In this document: positions 7,592 to 10,116 of the stretch, one piece after another
Position numbering within the stretch: the first letter of the stretch is position 1
Layout of the letters: every line of letters starts with the position of its first letter
Source of the DNA: JAPLLS01 sp041309145
GTDB taxonomy: Bacteria; Omnitrophota; Gorgyraeia; Gygaellales; Profunditerraquicolaceae
DNA: 10,116 nt
Direction of reading: 5' to 3'
Assembly (NCBI GenBank): GCA_041309145.1
Contig: JBFZAG010000088.1
Location: 1-10,116, forward strand
Position numbers and translations under genes: made by a program
The notes under the pieces: model-generated
The model's database searches: none
The model's input: the letters and a program-made list of their open reading frames with translations, nothing else
What the model was told of the DNA's origin: nothing

Positions 7592-8045
7592 AGAGACAAA
7601 AGAAGGGCTGATAAAAGAAGGACTGCTTAAAAAGTGCCCTGTCGATCACAAAGCGATAACCAGTTTATTGAAACGTTCTTTTAAAGATCTGAAGACCGCC
7701 AGGCGCAATCTAGAAATTGACGAAGAATGCGCCTTCAATTACGCTTATACCGGTATGCTCCGATCCGGGCTGGCATTGATGTTCAGTGAAGGCTTCCGTC
7801 CGGAAATAAAAGATAAGCATTTGACCATAGTCCGTTTTGCCGGCGCTGTTTTGGGAGAGGATTTTAAACGCTTGATCAACGATTATGATTTTATGCGGAA
7901 AAAACGCAACCGTTTTATTTATGAGCCGGAGGCGCCTTGTACTTTAAAAGAAGCAAAGGACGCAATTAAAGCCGCGGAAGAATTCATTGATAAGATATCT
8001 GTTGGTATACGCAAGAAGCTGCCGCAAAAATATTTTGAATTTTAA
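7581..8045 (+). CDS. HEPN-domain protein, partner of the MNT gene (toxin-like)
   Basis: This is a 154-residue all-helical protein of the HEPN superfamily, paired with the upstream nucleotidyltransferase by an 11-bp overlap (ATGATCTATAA). The N-terminal part (about 25-75) has the helical hairpin with conserved AxxNL and AYxxML-type positions. The signature region reads DFMRKKRNRFIYEPEAP, with R109, N110 and Y114. Canonical HEPN RNases carry R-x4-6-H; here the position expected for His is Tyr 114 and no nearby His replaces it. This R-N-x3-Y form is seen, from memory, in HEPN proteins paired with wHTH-MNT partners. It may lack RNase activity or use another mechanism. AGGAAAG lies very close before the start, so translation is probably coupled. 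HEPN identity is confident; toxicity is inference. Confidence 0.85.
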   Translation: MIYKETKEGLIKEGLLKKCPVDHKAITSLLKRSFKDLKTARRNLEIDEECAFNYAYTGMLRSGLALMFSEGFRPEIKDKHLTIVRFAGAVLGEDFKRLINDYDFMRKKRNRFIYEPEAPCTLKEAKDAIKAAEEFIDKISVGIRKKLPQKYFEF

Positions 8046-8061
8046 CTTAATTTAACAAAAT

Positions 8062-8067
8062 AGGAGG
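8062..8067 (+). promoter_or_regulatory. Strong ribosome binding site for the OPX gene
   Basis: A perfect AGGAGG lies 4 nt before the ATG at 8072. Only 26 bp separate this start from the HEPN stop, and I see no convincing promoter in that gap. The OPX gene may therefore be transcribed by readthrough from upstream. Confidence 0.7.
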
Positions 8068-8071
8068 CAAT

Positions 8072-8668
8072 ATGAACAAGGTTATTTTCGCGTTTTTGGC
8101 ATTATTCCTGATCACCGCGGCGGCATTTTCCGCTGACATCAAAGCTGAACCCAAGCCAGCGGCAATTGCCGAGTATACCATCGGCATAGACGACGTTTTG
8201 GACATCAGCGTCATGCAGCCGGAAAAGTTAGCGGTGACGGTCACCGTTTCCCCGGACGGCTCGATAAATTTCCCTTATATCGGCACAGTCAGCGCTAAAG
8301 GCCTGACCCTGGCCGCGCTCCAAGCAGAGATCCAGAAACAGCTCTCCGACGGTTATATGAAATACCCGGTAGTATCTGTTTTCTTAAGAGAGAACCGCTC
8401 CAAAAAGTTTTATATTTACGGCGAGGTGATCCGGCCGGGAACCTATCCTATCGAAGAGAACGCCACGGTCTTAAAAGCGATCTCCATGTCCGGCGGGTTC
8501 ACTAAATTCGGCTCATCCAGCCGGGTTAAAGTTCTGCGTCCCAAGACAGGAGAGAGCGGATACGAAGCCATCAAAGTCAATCTCGGCTCGGCCATGGACG
8601 GAAATTCCGATGCCGACGTAGTTTTGCACTCCGGCGACATAGTAGTCGTTTCCGAAGGCGTATTCTAG
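8072..8668 (+). CDS. Short polysaccharide export protein (OPX / Wza-GumB family), non-lipoprotein
   Basis: This is a periplasmic part of the polysaccharide export channel. Residues 1-21 are a signal peptide ending AFSA, with no lipobox Cys, so it is predicted to be soluble rather than lipid-anchored. The polysaccharide export domain spans about 33-106 (YTIGIDDVLDISV at 35-47; SPDGSINFPYIG at 60-71). A single SLBB domain follows, with GEVIRPGTYP (117-126), a variant SGGFT (140-144) and LHSGDIVVV (185-193). The protein ends at residue 198, right after the SLBB domain. The second SLBB domain and the C-terminal amphipathic helix that lets Wza span the outer membrane are missing. It therefore needs another protein to cross the outer membrane, and the BBP2-like barrel of this locus is the obvious candidate. 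The perfect Shine-Dalgarno sequence fixes the start. Confidence 0.92.
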   Translation: MNKVIFAFLALFLITAAAFSADIKAEPKPAAIAEYTIGIDDVLDISVMQPEKLAVTVTVSPDGSINFPYIGTVSAKGLTLAALQAEIQKQLSDGYMKYPVVSVFLRENRSKKFYIYGEVIRPGTYPIEENATVLKAISMSGGFTKFGSSSRVKVLRPKTGESGYEAIKVNLGSAMDGNSDADVVLHSGDIVVVSEGVF

Positions 8669-8675
8669 ATTGAAT

Positions 8676-8686
8676 AACCTACGCGG
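8676..8686 (+). repeat. Partial copy of the palindromic repeat (AACCTACGCGG)
   Basis: These 11 bases are identical to 6930-6940 inside the repeat behind the transferase gene. Here the right arm is missing and the sequence runs straight into the larger inverted repeat at 8687. It looks like a truncated or nested copy. Confidence 0.6.
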
Positions 8687-8727
8687 ACAACCTACGAGGT
8701 TGTACGCAGTACAACCTCGTAGGTTGT
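8687..8727. repeat. Perfect 19-bp inverted repeat with 3-nt loop (nested palindromic repeats)
   Basis: ACAACCTACGAGGTTGTAC (8687-8705) is followed after GCA by its exact reverse complement (8709-8727). Each arm is itself a near-palindrome (ACAACCT-acg-AGGTTGT), so the element looks like two copies of the unit seen at 6923-6949 in opposite orientation. As RNA it would form a very stable hairpin between the OPX and co-polymerase genes. No T-tract follows, so it would more likely act as an mRNA processing or stability element than as an intrinsic terminator. Confidence 0.85.
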
Positions 8728-8750
8728 TCAAGGTAAGGTTGTTCAAGGTA
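8721..8750 (+). repeat. 15-bp tandem direct repeat, two perfect copies
   Basis: AGGTTGTTCAAGGTA occurs at 8721-8735 and again at 8736-8750 with no gap. The first seven bases of copy one are the end of the inverted-repeat arm. The duplication therefore appears to have arisen from the edge of the palindromic element, for instance by slippage. Confidence 0.85.
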
Positions 8751-8763
8751 GATAATAATAACT

Positions 8764-8770
8764 AAGGAGG
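8764..8770 (+). promoter_or_regulatory. Ribosome binding site for the co-polymerase gene
   Basis: AAGGAGG lies 6 nt before the ATG at 8777 and decides this start over the in-frame ATG at 8795. I found no good promoter in 8669-8763. Confidence 0.75.
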
Positions 8771-8776
8771 CAACAA

Positions 8777-10116
8777 ATGGACCAACAAACCACCATGCGC
8801 GATTTTCTTAAAGTATTGTTCCGGCAAAAAGCCGTAGTGCTGACCAGTTTTTTTACGGTGATCATCACTGTTTTTGTCGGCCTGCTTTTAAAGACCCCGG
8901 TCTACGAAGGCAAGGTCAAGCTGATGGTCTCCGCTCAGAAACAGGTGGAATCGCCTTATTACCGAGATCTGCTCGGAGACCGCAACCTGGAAGTGGCCAT
9001 CGCCCAGAGCGAGATCGTTTCCTCGAACCCGGTGATCGAGCGCGCGGTTAAAGCGGTCGGACTTTTTGACCGGCCTCTGGACTACGAAAAGAATTTCGCC
9101 AATTCTATCAAATTGCCTTTTATAGCTTTATCCGTTAAGTCCACCCAGGCCCAATTAAACAAGATCCCGGAAGACCAGAGGAAAGGTTACCTTTTCCGTT
9201 TGGCAGTGGAAGATCTCAAGAAAAACATCAAAGTCGAGCCGATCCGCGACACCAATCTTTTCACCATCAGCGTCCGCGATTACTCGCCGGTAGGTTCAGC
9301 TATTTTAGCTAACGTAGTCAGCCGCTCTTATCTGATCTTTGACCTTCAGCAGCAGTTAGCCGAAACCCAGCTTAAATACGGAGAAAAACACCCGTCTTCC
9401 TTGCAGCTTCAGGACAGCATCAACGCCATGATCAAGAATTTGAACGGCCAGCCGCTTCCGGACGTGGAAGCCATCGGCCCGGCCAGCGTCAAGATCGTCG
9501 AGCAGGCAACTTTGCCTCTGCGCCCCTCAGGTATCCCCAAATCTTTGACTTTTGTTTTAGCGATCTTCATGGCCGGATTCTTAGGAATAATGCTGGCTTT
9601 TGTCTTTGAATACATGGACCAGAGTTTTAAGAGCCCCCAGGATATCGAAGGGTATTTAAATACCCCTTATTTAGGGGCTGTGCCGGCTAAAGTTAAACAG
9701 CAGCAGCTCTCGTATGAGAACCTGGCGGATCAAATCCTGCTTATTTCCAAAGACAAAAATCTGCACACTCTTTTATTTGCCACCGCGGAGAGTTCCTATG
9801 ATTCCGCCAATATCGTGGTCAATCTGGGCAAGGTTCTGGCTGGAAAAGGCTACAAGGTCCTGGTGGTGGACGCCAACTTCAGGCATTTGATTTTCAAGAA
9901 CTTCTTTAATCTGGAAAAAGGCCCGGGCCTGGTGGATGTGATCGAGGAGAAGGTGACCTTCGAGAAATCCGTGCATACCGCAGGCAAGAACCTGGCAGTC
10001 ATGACCGCGGGAGAGACCCAGCTTAATCCCCTGACTCTTGTAGAAACCAATAAAATGCACCAGCTTCTGGCCCAGGCCGGCGAAAAGTATGATTTGGTCC
10101 TGATAGATCGGAAGAG
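8777..10116 (+). CDS. Wzz/Wzc-like polysaccharide co-polymerase with degenerate ATPase domain (3'-partial)
   Basis: This inner-membrane polysaccharide co-polymerase has no stop before the edge; 446 codons are visible. An N-terminal cytoplasmic stretch is followed by TM1 (about 19-38), a periplasmic Wzz region with KYGEKHPSSL, the Pro-rich segment before TM2 (P247, P250, P254), TM2 (about 257-278), and a cytoplasmic BY-kinase / ParA-like domain. The periplasmic coiled coil is short compared with GumC/Wzc proteins. The P-loop position reads ATAESSYDSANIVVNLG (335-351), with no GxGK[ST] and no catalytic Lys, so ATP binding is doubtful. A Walker A'-like VLVVDANF (361-368) and the start of Walker B, YDLVLID, remain. 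After Asp 444 the expected TPP is replaced by RK because the last 12 bases match sequencing adapter; the biological sequence ends near 10104-10108. Confidence 0.9.
   Translation, partial: MDQQTTMRDFLKVLFRQKAVVLTSFFTVIITVFVGLLLKTPVYEGKVKLMVSAQKQVESPYYRDLLGDRNLEVAIAQSEIVSSNPVIERAVKAVGLFDRPLDYEKNFANSIKLPFIALSVKSTQAQLNKIPEDQRKGYLFRLAVEDLKKNIKVEPIRDTNLFTISVRDYSPVGSAILANVVSRSYLIFDLQQQLAETQLKYGEKHPSSLQLQDSINAMIKNLNGQPLPDVEAIGPASVKIVEQATLPLRPSGIPKSLTFVLAIFMAGFLGIMLAFVFEYMDQSFKSPQDIEGYLNTPYLGAVPAKVKQQQLSYENLADQILLISKDKNLHTLLFATAESSYDSANIVVNLGKVLAGKGYKVLVVDANFRHLIFKNFFNLEKGPGLVDVIEEKVTFEKSVHTAGKNLAVMTAGETQLNPLTLVETNKMHQLLAQAGEKYDLVLIDRK
10105..10116 (+). other. Illumina TruSeq adapter remnant at the contig end
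   Basis: AGATCGGAAGAG matches the first 12 bases of the common Illumina adapter exactly and is the last thing in the window. It also interrupts a conserved Walker B motif (LID followed by RK instead of TPP). The first few bases (AGAT) may be genuine as well as adapter. Confidence 0.9.

Noticed and set aside
8687..8750. CRISPR-like array in the repeat-rich gap
   Set aside because: The repeats are nested palindromes and one adjacent duplication, with no regular spacers and no cas genes.
8751..8756. GATAAT as a -10 box for the co-polymerase gene
   Set aside because: No acceptable -35 box lies 16-18 bp upstream. The TTGTTC copies are at the wrong spacing and match poorly.

Overview
The window reads as one complete metagenome-style contig. 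It has no rRNA or other marker gene. The large modular HEAT-repeat protein, its C-terminal module and the style of the exopolysaccharide genes suggest a Gram-negative bacterium of the Omnitrophota / PVC type. That placement rests on remembered resemblance and should be treated as a hypothesis. Both ends are incomplete: the first gene is open to the left edge, and the last 12 bases match the start of the Illumina TruSeq adapter, so the right end is a technical breakpoint.

Region 1 (1-4271) is a single huge plus-strand gene of at least 1398 codons. It has HEAT-like repeats near its N-terminus, several unrecognised mostly helical segments, and a compact C-terminal module. Its segments are separated by eight Asp-Gly-Gly (DGG) junctions. 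Every junction is written with the same octamer, GACGGCGG, although the gene as a whole prefers GAT for Asp and varies its Gly codons. This is the most unusual signal in the window.

Region 2 (4272-6922) starts with a strong sigma70-type promoter (extended -10) and a small palindrome in the leader. It continues with an outer-membrane beta-barrel protein and a polyprenyl-phosphate sugar-1-phosphate transferase, the priming enzyme of exopolysaccharide synthesis.

Region 3 (6923-8045) is a palindromic repeat followed by a self-contained cassette. A promoter has a 24-bp perfect palindrome laid over its -10 box. A winged-helix/minimal nucleotidyltransferase fusion and an overlapping HEPN-domain gene follow. 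This is the architecture of an MNT-HEPN toxin-antitoxin module, placed inside the polysaccharide locus.

Region 4 (8046-10116) returns to polysaccharide export. It has a short periplasmic OPX (Wza-like) protein with no lipobox and no outer-membrane helix domain, a 108-bp intergenic stretch made of nested palindromes and a 15-bp tandem repeat, and a Wzz/Wzc-like co-polymerase whose cytoplasmic ATPase domain has lost its P-loop. Together the barrel, priming transferase, OPX and co-polymerase form most of a Wzx/Wzy-type export path. The short OPX plausibly relies on the separate beta-barrel to cross the outer membrane.
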